The notes under the pieces: generated by a model
What the model saw: only the letters and a program-made list of their open reading frames with translations
The model's database searches: none
Told to the model about the DNA's origin: nothing
DNA from: Flammeovirga sp. SJP92
GTDB taxonomy: Bacteria > Bacteroidota > Bacteroidia > Cytophagales > Flammeovirgaceae
Assembly (NCBI RefSeq): GCF_001583495.1
Contig: NZ_LQAQ01000100.1
Location: forward strand, 124,001-188,000
Reading direction: 5' to 3'
DNA length: 64,000 nucleotides
Part shown: piece by piece, positions 34,582 to 45,022 of the stretch
Layout: each line of letters starts with the position of its first letter
Position numbering within the stretch: position 1 is the first letter of the stretch
Translations under genes and position numbers: made by a program

Positions 34582-36732
34582 GTGATGCTTTTTAGACGCA
34601 TTTTTAAATATACATTTGCATTCATATTTTCTTTATCATTTTCAGTAGCTTCAGCCCAAGATGAAGGTAGTATTTTGCCTACTTGGAAAGATAGTTTGTA
34701 TACTGTAGCATTGCCTGAAGGGTATTTAATGCCTTCTGATACATTAGAAATTGTGGAAGCTGCACCATATGCCCCTTGGTTTGAAAATTTTGATGAATTT
34801 GATACTACAGAAGCTATTCTTGTAGATATTTCTGATCAGACTTATGATTATGTCCCCAACGTATCGGATAGTTTAGTAAGGGATAGGTTAAGCAAAATGC
34901 AGCAAGAAATTCCTTTGACATATCATGATAGAGTACGATTGTTTATTGATTACTTTTCAGTGAGAAGAAGGGATTATACATTGTCAATCATCCAAAGAAA
35001 ACAAATGTACTTCCCAATGTTCGAACGTATTTTTGAGGAGGAGGGAGTACCAACAGAATTAAAATATTTAGCTGTTATTGAATCTGCCTTAAAACCTGTT
35101 GCATTATCAAGAGTAGGGGCAAAAGGGCTTTGGCAGTTTATGCCTCGTACGGGTAGAGCTTATGGATTGAAACAGACCTATCAGATTGATGATAGAATGG
35201 ACCCGGAAAAAGCAACTAGAGCTGCTGCTAGATATTTGAAGTTTTTATATGAATATCATGGAGACTGGGAGTTGGCTATTGCAGCTTATAACTGTGGCCC
35301 GGGAAATATTAGAAAAGCACAAAGAAGGTCAGGTAAAAAGAAATTCTGGGATATTTATAGAAAATTGCCAAGAGAAACAAGGTCTTACTTGCCTCAGTTC
35401 GTAGCGATGGCTTATGTACTGACCTATGCAGAAGAACATAACCTGATTCAGGATCTACCAATGTACGAGATTCCTGCGGAAGATATCTTTGTCAGTCAGT
35501 CTATTGACTTAGGTAAATTAGCTGACGAACTGAATGTTTGTAGAGAAGATCTTCAATTGATGAATGCGTCATTGCGTTTTGGTTTTGCTCCTAATTATGT
35601 GAAGAACTTCAGAATCAGAATTCCTGAAGCTCGTTTTGAGTATTACTTGGAGCATCAAGAAGAGATTTTGGCCAATGTAAAATATACAGGAGAAGGAGCC
35701 AATATTGGGGACGGTTATTATTATCATTATGTAAGAAGGGGGGAGTCGTTAGGATTAATTGCGAGTCGTCATAGAGTCAAAACATCTAACTTAAGGGCAT
35801 GGAATAACATTCGAGGAAATACAATTTACCCAGGTCAGAAGTTGAAGATCTATGGTAATGCCTATAGTCCAGGACCAGCAAAAAAATCAACAACATCTAC
35901 GAAAAAAACATCTACATCTACTCCAAAGAAAACAAGTGGAGCGAGTATTTATCATACTGTAAGAAGTGGTGAGACTTTAGGCGTAATTGCAAAAAAATAC
36001 CGTGTTTATGTGGCTGATATTCAAAAACTGAATAATCTAAGAAGTACAAGAATTAATGTAGGTCAGAAGTTATTGATCAAAGAAGGTAAATACAAAGCTC
36101 CTGAAACAACTCCACAACCTGCGACTACAGCTGTAAAAACACCTACAGTTTCTACAAGTGGATCATTGGTTTACCATACAGTTAGGAGCGGAGAAACTTT
36201 GGGTGGAATAGCAGAAAAATACAATACATCAGCTTCCCAGCTAAGATCATGGAATGGAATGAGAGGCTCTACCATTTATAAAGGGCAGAAGTTAAAGGTT
36301 TATACAACTTCGTCAAATGCATCTTCAAATTCAGTGGCTAAAGCCTCATTATCTTCAAACAATACAAACGGTTATGGCCCATCTGCCAATACAAGATACC
36401 ATACTGTAAAAAGTGGTGATAGTTTGACTGAGATTGCAAAGTGGTATAGAGTGTATGTAAAGGATTTGAAACGTGTTAATAATTTGTCAGGTTCTTCTAT
36501 TAATGTAGGACAGAAATTGACGATTCCTCCATCGCCGGCAAGTGTTTTGAATGAAGGTAAATCAACCCAGACAACCTCAACTTCAGAAAGTGGTTATTAC
36601 ACTGTGAAAAATGGTGATACCTTATGGCAAATTGCACAGGATAATGGGGTTAGCGTTTCAGAAATCAAACGACTAAACAATATGAAAAGTAATAATTTGA
36701 AGGTAGGACAGCGCTTAAAAATAAAATCTTAG
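34582..36732 (+). CDS. MltD-like lytic transglycosylase with five LysM repeats
   Basis: This 716-residue exported peptidoglycan lyase has a signal peptide ending near ASAQ. The SLT domain (about 155-270) has catalytic E167 (AVIESALKP), GLWQFMPRTG and AAYNCGPGN. Five LysM peptidoglycan-binding repeats follow, at about 381-424, 457-500, 531-574, 606-648 and 672-714, separated by Ser/Thr-rich linkers. Repeats 2 and 3 share YHTVRSGETLG exactly. It cleaves glycan strands to 1,6-anhydro products during wall remodelling. Many MltD proteins have two or three LysM copies, so five is at the long end. It precedes tyrS by 67 bases. Confidence 0.93.
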   Translation: MMLFRRIFKYTFAFIFSLSFSVASAQDEGSILPTWKDSLYTVALPEGYLMPSDTLEIVEAAPYAPWFENFDEFDTTEAILVDISDQTYDYVPNVSDSLVRDRLSKMQQEIPLTYHDRVRLFIDYFSVRRRDYTLSIIQRKQMYFPMFERIFEEEGVPTELKYLAVIESALKPVALSRVGAKGLWQFMPRTGRAYGLKQTYQIDDRMDPEKATRAAARYLKFLYEYHGDWELAIAAYNCGPGNIRKAQRRSGKKKFWDIYRKLPRETRSYLPQFVAMAYVLTYAEEHNLIQDLPMYEIPAEDIFVSQSIDLGKLADELNVCREDLQLMNASLRFGFAPNYVKNFRIRIPEARFEYYLEHQEEILANVKYTGEGANIGDGYYYHYVRRGESLGLIASRHRVKTSNLRAWNNIRGNTIYPGQKLKIYGNAYSPGPAKKSTTSTKKTSTSTPKKTSGASIYHTVRSGETLGVIAKKYRVYVADIQKLNNLRSTRINVGQKLLIKEGKYKAPETTPQPATTAVKTPTVSTSGSLVYHTVRSGETLGGIAEKYNTSASQLRSWNGMRGSTIYKGQKLKVYTTSSNASSNSVAKASLSSNNTNGYGPSANTRYHTVKSGDSLTEIAKWYRVYVKDLKRVNNLSGSSINVGQKLTIPPSPASVLNEGKSTQTTSTSESGYYTVKNGDTLWQIAQDNGVSVSEIKRLNNMKSNNLKVGQRLKIKS

Positions 36733-36799
36733 GTAACATTAAATGGTCATTTGATCTTTTACTGTTAAATTGCGCATTCAAATTAGAAATACATTAGAA

Positions 36800-38101
36800 A
36801 TGGCAGATATAAAAACAAACCTTATTGAAGAGTTGCAGTGGAGAGGAATGCTGCACGACATGATGCCGGGTACTGAAGATCAATTGAACAAAGAAATGAC
36901 AACTGCTTACGTTGGTTTTGACCCGACAGCAGATTCATTGCACATTGGTCACATGGTATCTGTAATGTTATTAAGACATTTACAGAAAGCCGGTCACAAG
37001 CCGTTGGCGATTGTAGGTGGAGCAACAGGTATGATTGGCGACCCTTCATTTAAAGATGCTGAAAGATCACTTTTGGATGACGAAACTATCCAGAAGAACA
37101 TCAATGGAATGAAAGCACAATTGGAAAAGTTCTTGGACTTTGATTGTGGTGAAAACTCAGCAGAGATCTTAAATAACTATGATTGGTTTAAGGACTTCAG
37201 TTTCATCGATTTCGCTCGTGAAGCAGGAAAGCACCTTACAGTAAATTACATGATGGCTAAAGATTCTGTGAAGAAGCGTTTAGCTACTGGTAATGGAATC
37301 TCTTTTACTGAATTTACTTACCAATTATTACAAGGTTGGGATTTCTACCATTTATACAAAACAAAGAACTGTAAACTGCAATTTGGTGGTTCAGATCAGT
37401 GGGGTAATATTGTAACGGGTACGGAACTAGTTCGTCGTAAGGCACAAGGTACTGCATATGCGGCAACTTGTCCTTTGATCACAAAAGCTGACGGTACTAA
37501 ATTCGGTAAGACGGAAAGCGGTGCAGTTTGGTTAGACCCTGAGAAAACTTCTCCTTACCAATTCTACCAATTTTGGTTGAACGTAGCAGATGATGATGCG
37601 AAAAAATACATCAAAATCTTTACATTCATTGGTAAAGAAGAGATTGATCAATTAATCGCTGATCATGATGAGGCACCTCATACACGTATTCTTCAGAAGC
37701 GTTTGGCAGAAGAAGTAACTCGTGCAGTTCACGGACAAGACGAATTAGACACAGCAATTGCCGCTTCTAATATCTTATTCGGAAAGAACGTAACGGATCA
37801 ATTGAAATCTTTAGACGAGCGTACTTTATTACAAGTATTTGAAGGTGTAATGCAGTCAGAGGTTTCTAAGGCTGATTTGGAAGGAATGGCTGAAATGGCT
37901 GATTTAGTATCAACTGGTACTGATAACCAATTATTCTCTTCTAAAGGTGAAGCAAAAAGAATGATCAAAGGCGGTGGTATTTCTATCAACAAAGCAAAAC
38001 TACAAGGAAGTGAACTTCCAAAAGATGTAGAATTGCTTCAAGGTAAATATATTCTTGCTCAAAAGGGAAAGAAAAATTACTGCTTGATTAAAGTAGTTTA
38101 A
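36800..38101 (+). CDS. tyrS: Tyrosyl-tRNA synthetase
   Basis: This 433-residue class I synthetase starts at ATG 36800 ([16 protein letters not shown]); the frame is open from TTG 36770, but that extension lacks family resemblance. The HIGH motif is H48-I-G-H51 (DSLHIGHM) and the KMSKS equivalent is KFGKT (234-238). The C-terminal S4-like RNA-binding part ([14 protein letters not shown]) is complete. It charges tRNA-Tyr. It ends at a shared bidirectional terminator. Confidence 0.96.
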   Translation: MADIKTNLIEELQWRGMLHDMMPGTEDQLNKEMTTAYVGFDPTADSLHIGHMVSVMLLRHLQKAGHKPLAIVGGATGMIGDPSFKDAERSLLDDETIQKNINGMKAQLEKFLDFDCGENSAEILNNYDWFKDFSFIDFAREAGKHLTVNYMMAKDSVKKRLATGNGISFTEFTYQLLQGWDFYHLYKTKNCKLQFGGSDQWGNIVTGTELVRRKAQGTAYAATCPLITKADGTKFGKTESGAVWLDPEKTSPYQFYQFWLNVADDDAKKYIKIFTFIGKEEIDQLIADHDEAPHTRILQKRLAEEVTRAVHGQDELDTAIAASNILFGKNVTDQLKSLDERTLLQVFEGVMQSEVSKADLEGMAEMADLVSTGTDNQLFSSKGEAKRMIKGGGISINKAKLQGSELPKDVELLQGKYILAQKGKKNYCLIKVV

Positions 38102-38124
38102 TTGATCTCTTGTAGATATAAAAA

Positions 38125-38165
38125 AATACCCTTCCGCTTATAAAGTGGTAGGGTATTCTTTTTTT
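38125..38165. terminator. Bidirectional terminator after tyrS
   Basis: AATACCCT and AGGGTATT enclose an inner stem (CC.CTT with AAG.GG) around ATA, with A-rich and T-rich flanks. It serves tyrS and the convergent gene ending at 38184. Confidence 0.88.
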
Positions 38166-38183
38166 AACTATCTATTTTCATGA

Positions 38184-39008
38184 CTAGCGCATAGCACTAA
38201 TAAGATTGTTGCTTTCTTCTAAATAGAAATTAAAATATCCGATTCTTGGAGAATCTGTAATGATAGACGCTTTGTACAATGACAATTTTGCTTCATAAAG
38301 GTCATTAGCTCTATAAGAAGCAACAGCTAAGTTATAATACTGCAATCCAGCGACATCTTTAATACTTAACGTTTCCGTTAAATTCATTCCATATCTACTA
38401 TACAATAAAGAGTTTTCCAATCTCTTTTCATATCCTTTGATACGGCTTTCAATATTATTTTTACCAATCACATAACCATATATATCTGTAGATTCTATTA
38501 ATGTTTTTCCCAAGTAAGGATCTTCTACAATAATATAGACATGACTATTGTTTTGATGGATTGAATACTCGTACCCTAATTCTTGAAAAATATGAGCAAA
38601 TAAAAGTGTACCGCTAAGGCAGTCATATGTTCCATCCTCAAGTAAATCTGAGAATGTACTGCACTCTTTATATCCTTTCAAGAATTTTTGACGTGTTTTA
38701 TTAAATAATTTTTTTGTGATTGAACGGTTATTTTTTTGCTCAAGAGCTTTCCATTGGTTCACCCAATCGTTTACTTCATTTTTCATTGAGTTAAATTCCT
38801 CGCCAGATATGTTTTCTTGCGGTGAAAAATAAAGGTAAAATGGATCTTTTTCCCATGCTTGTTCTGAATGATTTAAGGTATAATATTCCAGCATGGAATG
38901 CGATTGATTTTTAGATAAAGTTAGGCTTTCTTCTTGAGCATATACGTTTACTGTCATCAAAATGATGATGGTAAAGGTTAGGCGATATATGCTTTTGATG
39001 AATCTCAT
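38184..39008 (-). CDS. Exported transglutaminase-like (papain-fold) protein
   Basis: This 274-residue protein has a signal peptide (LTFTIIILMTVNVYAQ). The core contains C130 (GTYDCLSGT), H156 (NNSHVYIIVE) and acidic residues in IESTD (171-175). These are the expected Cys-His-Asp order of the transglutaminase-like superfamily, in which many members are peptidases or amidases. The C-terminal part looks helical, perhaps TPR-like (YYNLAVASYRANDLYEAK). The substrate is unknown. It lies alone between two terminators. Confidence 0.62.
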   Translation of the reverse strand: MRFIKSIYRLTFTIIILMTVNVYAQEESLTLSKNQSHSMLEYYTLNHSEQAWEKDPFYLYFSPQENISGEEFNSMKNEVNDWVNQWKALEQKNNRSITKKLFNKTRQKFLKGYKECSTFSDLLEDGTYDCLSGTLLFAHIFQELGYEYSIHQNNSHVYIIVEDPYLGKTLIESTDIYGYVIGKNNIESRIKGYEKRLENSLLYSRYGMNLTETLSIKDVAGLQYYNLAVASYRANDLYEAKLSLYKASIITDSPRIGYFNFYLEESNNLISAMR

Positions 39009-39171
39009 GTACTTTTAACAGCTTTGTTGTTAGTACAATATACGTAATCTTGTAATATTTAGTTAACATTAAGTTCATATTAGATGTGTTTCATGTAATA
39101 TTTTATTAATATATAAAGAAAATGCAATTATTTTAAGCGTATTCTTAACATTTGAATTTTGTTTTGTAAAC

Positions 39172-39204
39172 AAAAAAAGAGGGATGATTTTAAACCATTC
39201 CTCC
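39172..39204 (-). terminator. Terminator of the Wzi-like gene
   Basis: GAGGGATG (39179-39186) pairs with CATTCCTC (39196-39203) with one wobble. On the minus strand T7 follows, 57 bases after the stop at 39261. Confidence 0.7.
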
Positions 39205-39260
39205 TTGAAATATGAATACTGTAATAAAATATTACATCATGTTATATTAAGAAATAGACT

Positions 39261-41012
39261 TTAGAAGTCATAAAGTCTTTGCCCGATATTCCATCTAACA
39301 GCAGCACTTAGATAATTTTCATTCTGAGTATATCTAGCATCGTCACTTGATGTATTTCTAAACACACCTCTCAGATCGATAAATATGTTGTGAAAAGGTG
39401 AATACGTCAATGTAGCATCAACATACATTGTTCTTACTTTTGTTCCTTGGAGTAGTTTTACACCGAAAGTATCAGGACCTCCCGGGGCAGTATTGTAATC
39501 CAAGAAAATATTTGAACCATGGTTAACAAGAACATTTCCATCCTCATCTAATTCATTCATACCTTGTTCTCTATACATTCCTTTAATGGTAGCTGATACT
39601 TTTGGAAGAAAATGAGGTCTATATCTTAAGATACCAATTAACTCATAAAAGTTAGCTCCATTTGGATGTGTCAATTCTTGGTAATAATGAGCAGTATTTG
39701 TATAAAGCTGTCCATTAGGTAAATTACTAGATCCTGTAGTATTTTTATGGGAGTAGGTGTAAGGGTCGACAACATTCACTTCTCCTTGTAAATCAAGGTT
39801 AGGTAAGCCAAAAGCATCAATGTATTTAGCTCCAAACTGATAGGCGAATTTATTACCATAAAAGCCTTTACCAAAATTAGCAACACTCATGTCATCAACA
39901 ACAAACTGACAATATAATTGTACTTTGTTCCATATATTCCATTTTGCATCTAAACCAATTTGAACATTATCAACATCTCCTAAACCATGTTCCAAAGAAC
40001 GGTAGAAAATAAGAGGGTTAAGGTAAGAAATATCAAAAGTATTATTACCAATAGAGTCAGTTCTACTAAATATTATTTGTTCAAAAAGCCCAATATTTAA
40101 GTTCTTAGTAATATTCCAACCTAAATGATGCATAGCCATATACTTTTTAGGTAAATGTCCACCTCTAGGGTTTGTGTTGCTAGTATTCATTTGAGCAAAA
40201 ATATTAGTATACTCTAAATGCCAAACTCTTGTATTTAATTTCCAGTATGTATAATCGTTGGCAAAATCTGATAGAATTAATGAGCGGTAGCCATTTCCAA
40301 TAAAGTTTCTACCACGGCCAAATTCAGTTCCAATATAATCTTTCAATAACTGGAAAGTAATATAACCTTGTGCGTTAAAATAGTCCGCTACATCACCTTC
40401 AGTTTTATTCCATTGTTGCCCTGGAAATGTTCCATTACGCATTGCAGAGTATTGTTGAGCATAGAAAGGTAATCTTTCTTGGTTGTCAGATGCTTGAAGG
40501 TAAAAGCCCACTTTTCCTGCAATTGAACCTCTCATAACAACACCTCTTTGACTTACGTAAGGGCGTGAAGCATTAAGGTTATCATCACCTGCACTAAAAA
40601 GAACGACTGGATTAATATGAACATCAAAATCTTTTTCATGAACATTCGCAAAGTCAATTTTACTTCTGTAGAAATATTTTAGAAATGGCTTTTTGACATC
40701 TGCAATTGTAGAATCTGACATGTGTTCCCAATTGTCTAAAGCTAAATAGGATAAATTGTATTTATCTGCTTCAGATAAAGTTCCGTTGTAAGTTGAGTCA
40801 AAACCTTCTAAGAACGAGGCAATTTCTTGTCTGCTATATGGTTTTACAGCAGTGAAGATTTTACCAAAATTCTTTTGCTTGATTTCATATCTATCAATAA
40901 GGTGATAGTATTCAGGATCATAAGGAACATTTGAAGACTGTGCAAAAACCTGTAGTGACCCTAAAAATAATGTGAAAAAAAACAGGAATTTTAATGTAGT
41001 TATTTTAATCAT
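39261..41012 (-). CDS. Wzi-like capsule-assembly outer-membrane protein
   Basis: This 583-residue protein has a signal peptide ending near VFAQ. Alternating beta-strand sequence with many aromatic residues runs throughout, consistent with a large outer-membrane barrel. Family-like blocks include GRGRNFIGNGYRSLILSDFA and LEYTNIFAQ, as in the capsule assembly Wzi family, which anchors capsular polysaccharide at the cell surface in enteric bacteria. In Bacteroidota the role is less clear. An AGTCTA/TAGACT palindrome lies 63-78 bases upstream. Confidence 0.75.
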   Translation of the reverse strand: MIKITTLKFLFFFTLFLGSLQVFAQSSNVPYDPEYYHLIDRYEIKQKNFGKIFTAVKPYSRQEIASFLEGFDSTYNGTLSEADKYNLSYLALDNWEHMSDSTIADVKKPFLKYFYRSKIDFANVHEKDFDVHINPVVLFSAGDDNLNASRPYVSQRGVVMRGSIAGKVGFYLQASDNQERLPFYAQQYSAMRNGTFPGQQWNKTEGDVADYFNAQGYITFQLLKDYIGTEFGRGRNFIGNGYRSLILSDFANDYTYWKLNTRVWHLEYTNIFAQMNTSNTNPRGGHLPKKYMAMHHLGWNITKNLNIGLFEQIIFSRTDSIGNNTFDISYLNPLIFYRSLEHGLGDVDNVQIGLDAKWNIWNKVQLYCQFVVDDMSVANFGKGFYGNKFAYQFGAKYIDAFGLPNLDLQGEVNVVDPYTYSHKNTTGSSNLPNGQLYTNTAHYYQELTHPNGANFYELIGILRYRPHFLPKVSATIKGMYREQGMNELDEDGNVLVNHGSNIFLDYNTAPGGPDTFGVKLLQGTKVRTMYVDATLTYSPFHNIFIDLRGVFRNTSSDDARYTQNENYLSAAVRWNIGQRLYDF

Positions 41013-41074
41013 TGTAATTGAGCTTGATTACCAATTTACTCTTTGTAAAAATAGATAAAAAATGTTAATCAATA

Positions 41075-41090
41075 AGTCTAGGTTTAGACT
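41075..41090. promoter_or_regulatory. Inverted repeat upstream of the Wzi-like gene
   Basis: AGTCTA-GGTT-TAGACT is a perfect 6-bp inverted repeat, 63 bases before the start at 41012. It is a possible regulator site. Confidence 0.3.
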
Positions 41091-41243
41091 AAATGACGAA
41101 TGAATACACATTTAATTAACAAAATGAACTTTTTTCATAAAGTATGCCAATAAATGTGTTCAAGCTCTTTGCGGAAAGTTATTTACAACTCATTGCGAAT
41201 AATTTTCATCTTGATATCGATTTAGCTATAGATAGTAAATTCT

Positions 41244-41981
41244 TTATACATGGTGATTCTCTTGAGAAATAACTTCAACATCATCAACTTGTTTTTTTAG
41301 GAAATGTCGGATTGAAATAAAATACCTCATTCCTTTATTTTTAATTTTCTGTTGGAAGTGAAGACGGTTATAGTTTCTAAATTCTTTTTCGTTGTAAAAA
41401 CCAGAATTGGATAAATAAAATTTGTTGGGTGTTTCTTCCCATTTTGGAATGGAAAATAAATTATTTCGAATCGCTTTATCAATATTTACGAAAGCAAAAC
41501 TCCTCCTATTGAAATAATTAAAAATTCGTCCTTGGTTGAAGGAGATAATATTATCAGTAGTTAATTCCAATTCTGTATTTTCTAATGCAATTTTATCTTC
41601 ATTTTCTGTAGGTAGACTTCTGTAAAAAGTCATATTGTTATTTATACCAGATAAGGTGAGCTGTGTGGGTTTGTTTTTAGTTAATTGATGAATGAATTTA
41701 TAGAGATTACCATAGAGGAAATTACTACTTCCAACTCCCCAATAGGTTCTTGTAGAAGTAAACCATTCAAGGTTCTCACTTATATACCTTTCAAGGTTTT
41801 GGGGCTTATCTATAATTTTTGTTTCGATATGTGGGAGAAATTGATATTTCTCTAATTTTAAGTTGCTTAATATAAGAATATCAATATTTCTTTGATATGA
41901 TAATTGATTTAAAAATAGGTCAAAATATACAGGTGTTTTATCAAATATGGGAACAATTAGAGCCACTTTAGTCATTTTCAT
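41244..41981 (-). CDS. DUF6625-like, probable glycosyltransferase-related protein
   Basis: This 245-residue cytoplasmic protein opens KVALIVPIFDKTPVYFDLFL, then NIDILILSN. This resembles the start of DUF6625 proteins found in polysaccharide and LPS gene clusters. A clear DxD glycosyltransferase motif is not visible in the expected place, so activity is uncertain. It lies upstream of the Wzi-like gene on the same strand with a 230-base gap, which fits a cell-surface glycan theme. Confidence 0.5.
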   Translation of the reverse strand: MKMTKVALIVPIFDKTPVYFDLFLNQLSYQRNIDILILSNLKLEKYQFLPHIETKIIDKPQNLERYISENLEWFTSTRTYWGVGSSNFLYGNLYKFIHQLTKNKPTQLTLSGINNNMTFYRSLPTENEDKIALENTELELTTDNIISFNQGRIFNYFNRRSFAFVNIDKAIRNNLFSIPKWEETPNKFYLSNSGFYNEKEFRNYNRLHFQQKIKNKGMRYFISIRHFLKKQVDDVEVISQENHHV

Positions 41982-42125
41982 AGTATTTTAATGCAGTAAA
42001 TGTGAATAGCAGTAAAGTATATTTTTTTAGGGTTATATTATAAAATACGCATTAATTGTGACTTTAGTTATACTAGAGAGTATGTTTGGGATTATTATTA
42101 AATGGATTTCTTGATAAAATGCAAA

Positions 42126-42154
42126 AAGCCTTCGCTCATTATGAGCAAAGGCTT
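42126..42154 (-). terminator. Terminator hairpin after the SusD-like gene (repeat copy 1)
   Basis: AAGCCTTcGCTCAT-T-ATGAGCaAAGGCTT is an almost perfect 29-base hairpin, followed on the minus strand by a T5 run. It differs by one base from the hairpin at 45023-45051. Confidence 0.88.
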
Positions 42155-42179
42155 GAATGTATATTCTAATCAGTATTTT

Positions 42180-43868
42180 TTAGTATCCTGGATTTTGTAC
42201 AAGGTTATCGCTTTGATCAATGATGTCTTGAGGAATAGGCATGAAACCTCTAGATGGAGCATAGAAAGTGGTTTCAAAATCGGCTTCTACACCAATATCT
42301 CCAGTAAGATTTTTTCCATTGCTAAAGTACTTTGAATCATGATGTTGGGATTCATATAAGGTATAATTTGAAACTGTTATTTCATTAAGGAAATTACTTC
42401 CCCATCTCATAAGGTCAAAATAACGATGCCCTTCAATAGCAAGTTCATGATATCTTTCCTCTACTATATCATCAAAGGTGACTGTTGATTTTGAATAGAG
42501 ACCTGCTCTTTGTCTTACAATATTTACATATTCAGTTGCTTTAGCCTGATTTCCTTCAGCAAGATATAACTCAGCACCAATTAAATAAATATCTGCAAGG
42601 CGGATGTAATGATAGTTTTGGTCATAATGCATACCAGAAGTGCCTATATTCTTATTTGACCCATCATTTGTTTTATGGGTGGTGTATTTATAATTAAATA
42701 ATCCAGTATGGTTGAAAGAGTTATCCATAGGATATGTATTTGAAATATTCAAGCTGTCAATCAGTGTTTTAGCAGTGATAATTGTTGAGTTTAATCTTTT
42801 ATCACTATTATCAAAACTATCATATAGTTTTCTAGTTGGAATGCCAAATCCCCATCCGTTATTGATAAATGAATCAGAATGGAAATACCCTCTAGGTCCT
42901 GTCACCAAAGATTTTACATTACCAATCGCATATTCAGACCAATTTAAATGTAGTCTTTTTTCATGAACAATTTCAAAAAGGACTTCTTGATTGAAATTAT
43001 TCTTACCGAGTAAACTCTGAAATAGTTCTCCAAAATTGGGAGAAAGTGAGGCTCCAGATTGTTGAATTATCTCTTCAATAATATTGATAACTTGATTACG
43101 GTTTAATGTACTACCATCCTTCAACGTGAGATTTTCCCTGCTGTAAACTCCAGAGTAAAAGACATAAACTTTCACTAACTCTGCTAAAACACTATATTTT
43201 CCAAGTCTGCCAAAATCATCTTGGTGTTTTCTCATTTGATCACTTACCTCAAAAAGTTCAGAGGCAATAAAACTATAGAGCTCTTCTTCAGAGGGTTGTT
43301 TGTAATTATATCCTTCAAATTTTCCTGCAGGAATAATAGGAGGTCGTTCAAAAAATCGAGCAAGTTCAAAGTAGAAGTGTGCTCTTAGTGCTCTTGCTTC
43401 AGCCTTGTAATACTCTTTTTCCTGTTGTAAATTTTCAGGGAAAAGGTCATCATTGAAATTTGAAAGAAGAGCATTTGCAACCCGTATACCATCATAATTC
43501 TTATTCCAAATTGATTTAAGAGTTGAATTATAATTATTTATAGTGTGTTTCTGAAATTCAAAAGCTTCTGACCAGTCATAAGCCACCGCACCTCCTTTGT
43601 AAACATCCCCTGCTAAAATATCAGCGATAAGATCAATTGAAAGTATTTTACTATTATAATAATCATTTGATAGTAGATGATAAAGAACATAGAAAGCATC
43701 TTCATGTTGCTCTATTGTGGTATAAGGAGCAGCAATTTCTATATCCTTGAGATCTAATGTTTTTCGATTAGAATTATCATCATTAATAGTTGTGTCAATA
43801 TTATTGATTTGACACCCCCACAGTGAAAGAAAGGATAATAAGAGGCAATATTTTTTTATAGAAGTCAT
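42180..43868 (-). CDS. SusD/RagB-family lipoprotein (orphan)
   Basis: This 562-residue lipoprotein (LWGC, Cys19) has the helical TPR-like SusD N-terminal region (YYKAEARALRAHFYFELARFF, a strong family block) and the C-terminal segment VNIVRQRAGL with EERYHELAIEGHRYFDLMRWG. SusD proteins bind glycans or peptides at the surface as lids of SusC TonB channels. No SusC partner is present here; the upstream neighbour is a YD-type lipoprotein only 6 bases away. Function without a local SusC is uncertain. Confidence 0.9.
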   Translation of the reverse strand: MTSIKKYCLLLSFLSLWGCQINNIDTTINDDNSNRKTLDLKDIEIAAPYTTIEQHEDAFYVLYHLLSNDYYNSKILSIDLIADILAGDVYKGGAVAYDWSEAFEFQKHTINNYNSTLKSIWNKNYDGIRVANALLSNFNDDLFPENLQQEKEYYKAEARALRAHFYFELARFFERPPIIPAGKFEGYNYKQPSEEELYSFIASELFEVSDQMRKHQDDFGRLGKYSVLAELVKVYVFYSGVYSRENLTLKDGSTLNRNQVINIIEEIIQQSGASLSPNFGELFQSLLGKNNFNQEVLFEIVHEKRLHLNWSEYAIGNVKSLVTGPRGYFHSDSFINNGWGFGIPTRKLYDSFDNSDKRLNSTIITAKTLIDSLNISNTYPMDNSFNHTGLFNYKYTTHKTNDGSNKNIGTSGMHYDQNYHYIRLADIYLIGAELYLAEGNQAKATEYVNIVRQRAGLYSKSTVTFDDIVEERYHELAIEGHRYFDLMRWGSNFLNEITVSNYTLYESQHHDSKYFSNGKNLTGDIGVEADFETTFYAPSRGFMPIPQDIIDQSDNLVQNPGY

Positions 43869-43874
43869 GTTTTT

Positions 43875-44801
43875 TTAGTTTTCGATGTGGTATTCAATAG
43901 TTACTTTTTTATTCTCTTCGAATGATGAACTGTTGATTTCTATAGGATAACCCAATTCATTGTATTCATAAGTTTGAGTACTTTTCTCTGGAGTACTATT
44001 AGAAAAGTTCCATACTAATTCTCTTGATGTAATATTATTTTTTGTCTTAGGTAGGAAATAAGTTGATGGAAATAATGAACAGTTTATGACATGGTAGTCA
44101 ATGATATCATAAGGGTTGTTTTTATCATCATAAGTATAATTGATCCAATATATAAGTGTGGTTTCATCAATTGTAGGCTTACTTCCATTTCCACGGTATA
44201 CTTTTTCTTGTATAATGTTCTCATTTTCCCAAATGTAGAGACTGAATTGATGATAATTCTCAATGCTATCATTCTTTATATCGTAGCTTGAAGTTAACCA
44301 TCTCCCTTTAATTCTTCCAGTTGAATCTAATGTGTTAATCTGTAATTTATTGTAATTATAGAATTGAGACTTTGTTAAAAGTGAAAAGGAAGAATCAGTG
44401 TCTATGATTTCTTTTTCCGAAATTACTCCCTTTTGAAGCCCGTAATAATCAATTTCAGATAAGGTTTCGTTGATGACTGTACGAACAGTATCATTTACGT
44501 AGATGAATGAATCGATAACTACTTGTGAAAGAGGAAGACGATCTGTGTCAGGTAGCATAATTTGATCCTTATATTCATAAGAAATCACTTTCGTAAGCTG
44601 TCCACTTGTGGAATTATAGCCGAATTCAATATCATTAGTGGTCTGTCCTAATGTACTATGTGTGATATGAATGGGGTAAAGTCCTTTAGGTAACTTCATC
44701 TCTGGCTCTGGAGTGAGACCTTCTTCTTCTTCTGATAAGCTGCAAGAGAAGAAGAGACTGCTTATAAGCAGTAGTAATAGTTTGTTGCTTAGCGTATTCA
44801 T
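43875..44801 (-). CDS. YD-repeat-like lipoprotein
   Basis: From ATG 44801 the 308-residue protein has signal MNTLSNKLLLLLISSLFFSC followed by acidic residues (SLSEEEE) that suggest surface export. The frame is open from 44834. The mature part has short repeated units such as IEFGYNSTSGQLTKVISYEY, NYTYDDKNNP and QTYEYNELGYP, resembling YD/RHS-type beta repeats seen in DUF4595-like lipoproteins. It is co-transcribed with the SusD-like gene (6-base gap). It may stand in for a missing partner, but that is speculation. Confidence 0.65.
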   Translation of the reverse strand: MNTLSNKLLLLLISSLFFSCSLSEEEEGLTPEPEMKLPKGLYPIHITHSTLGQTTNDIEFGYNSTSGQLTKVISYEYKDQIMLPDTDRLPLSQVVIDSFIYVNDTVRTVINETLSEIDYYGLQKGVISEKEIIDTDSSFSLLTKSQFYNYNKLQINTLDSTGRIKGRWLTSSYDIKNDSIENYHQFSLYIWENENIIQEKVYRGNGSKPTIDETTLIYWINYTYDDKNNPYDIIDYHVINCSLFPSTYFLPKTKNNITSRELVWNFSNSTPEKSTQTYEYNELGYPIEINSSSFEENKKVTIEYHIEN

Positions 44802-44941
44802 TTCTAATAAATGGTTTTGCTTTAACGAATTCATAAAATTAAAAAGGCGGGCTGCTCTACAATTAAAATTAGGTTGAAGAGGTCTAACATTTTATGAGTT
44901 AGTACCCTTTTTATAGAGTCAAAAAAATAGAGAATACCATT

Positions 44942-44964
44942 AGAGCATGTTTCAAATATGCTCT
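44942..44964. repeat. Intergenic hairpin, AGAGCATGTTT family (copy 3)
   Basis: AGAGCATGTTT-C-AAATATGCTCT is an 11-bp stem with one wobble, between the cysN terminator and the lipoprotein gene. It matches the palindromes at 3114-3144 and 21757-21776. Confidence 0.6.
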
Positions 44965-45022
44965 TAACCTTAATAAGTAGCTTAAAGTTACGGAATTTTA
45001 GGATATTTTAAAGAAAATAGAA

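Noticed and set aside
44835-45022. Possible small RNA gene between cysN and the YD-type lipoprotein gene
   Set aside because: Apart from the listed hairpin and terminator there is no promoter plus terminator pair that would define a transcript.
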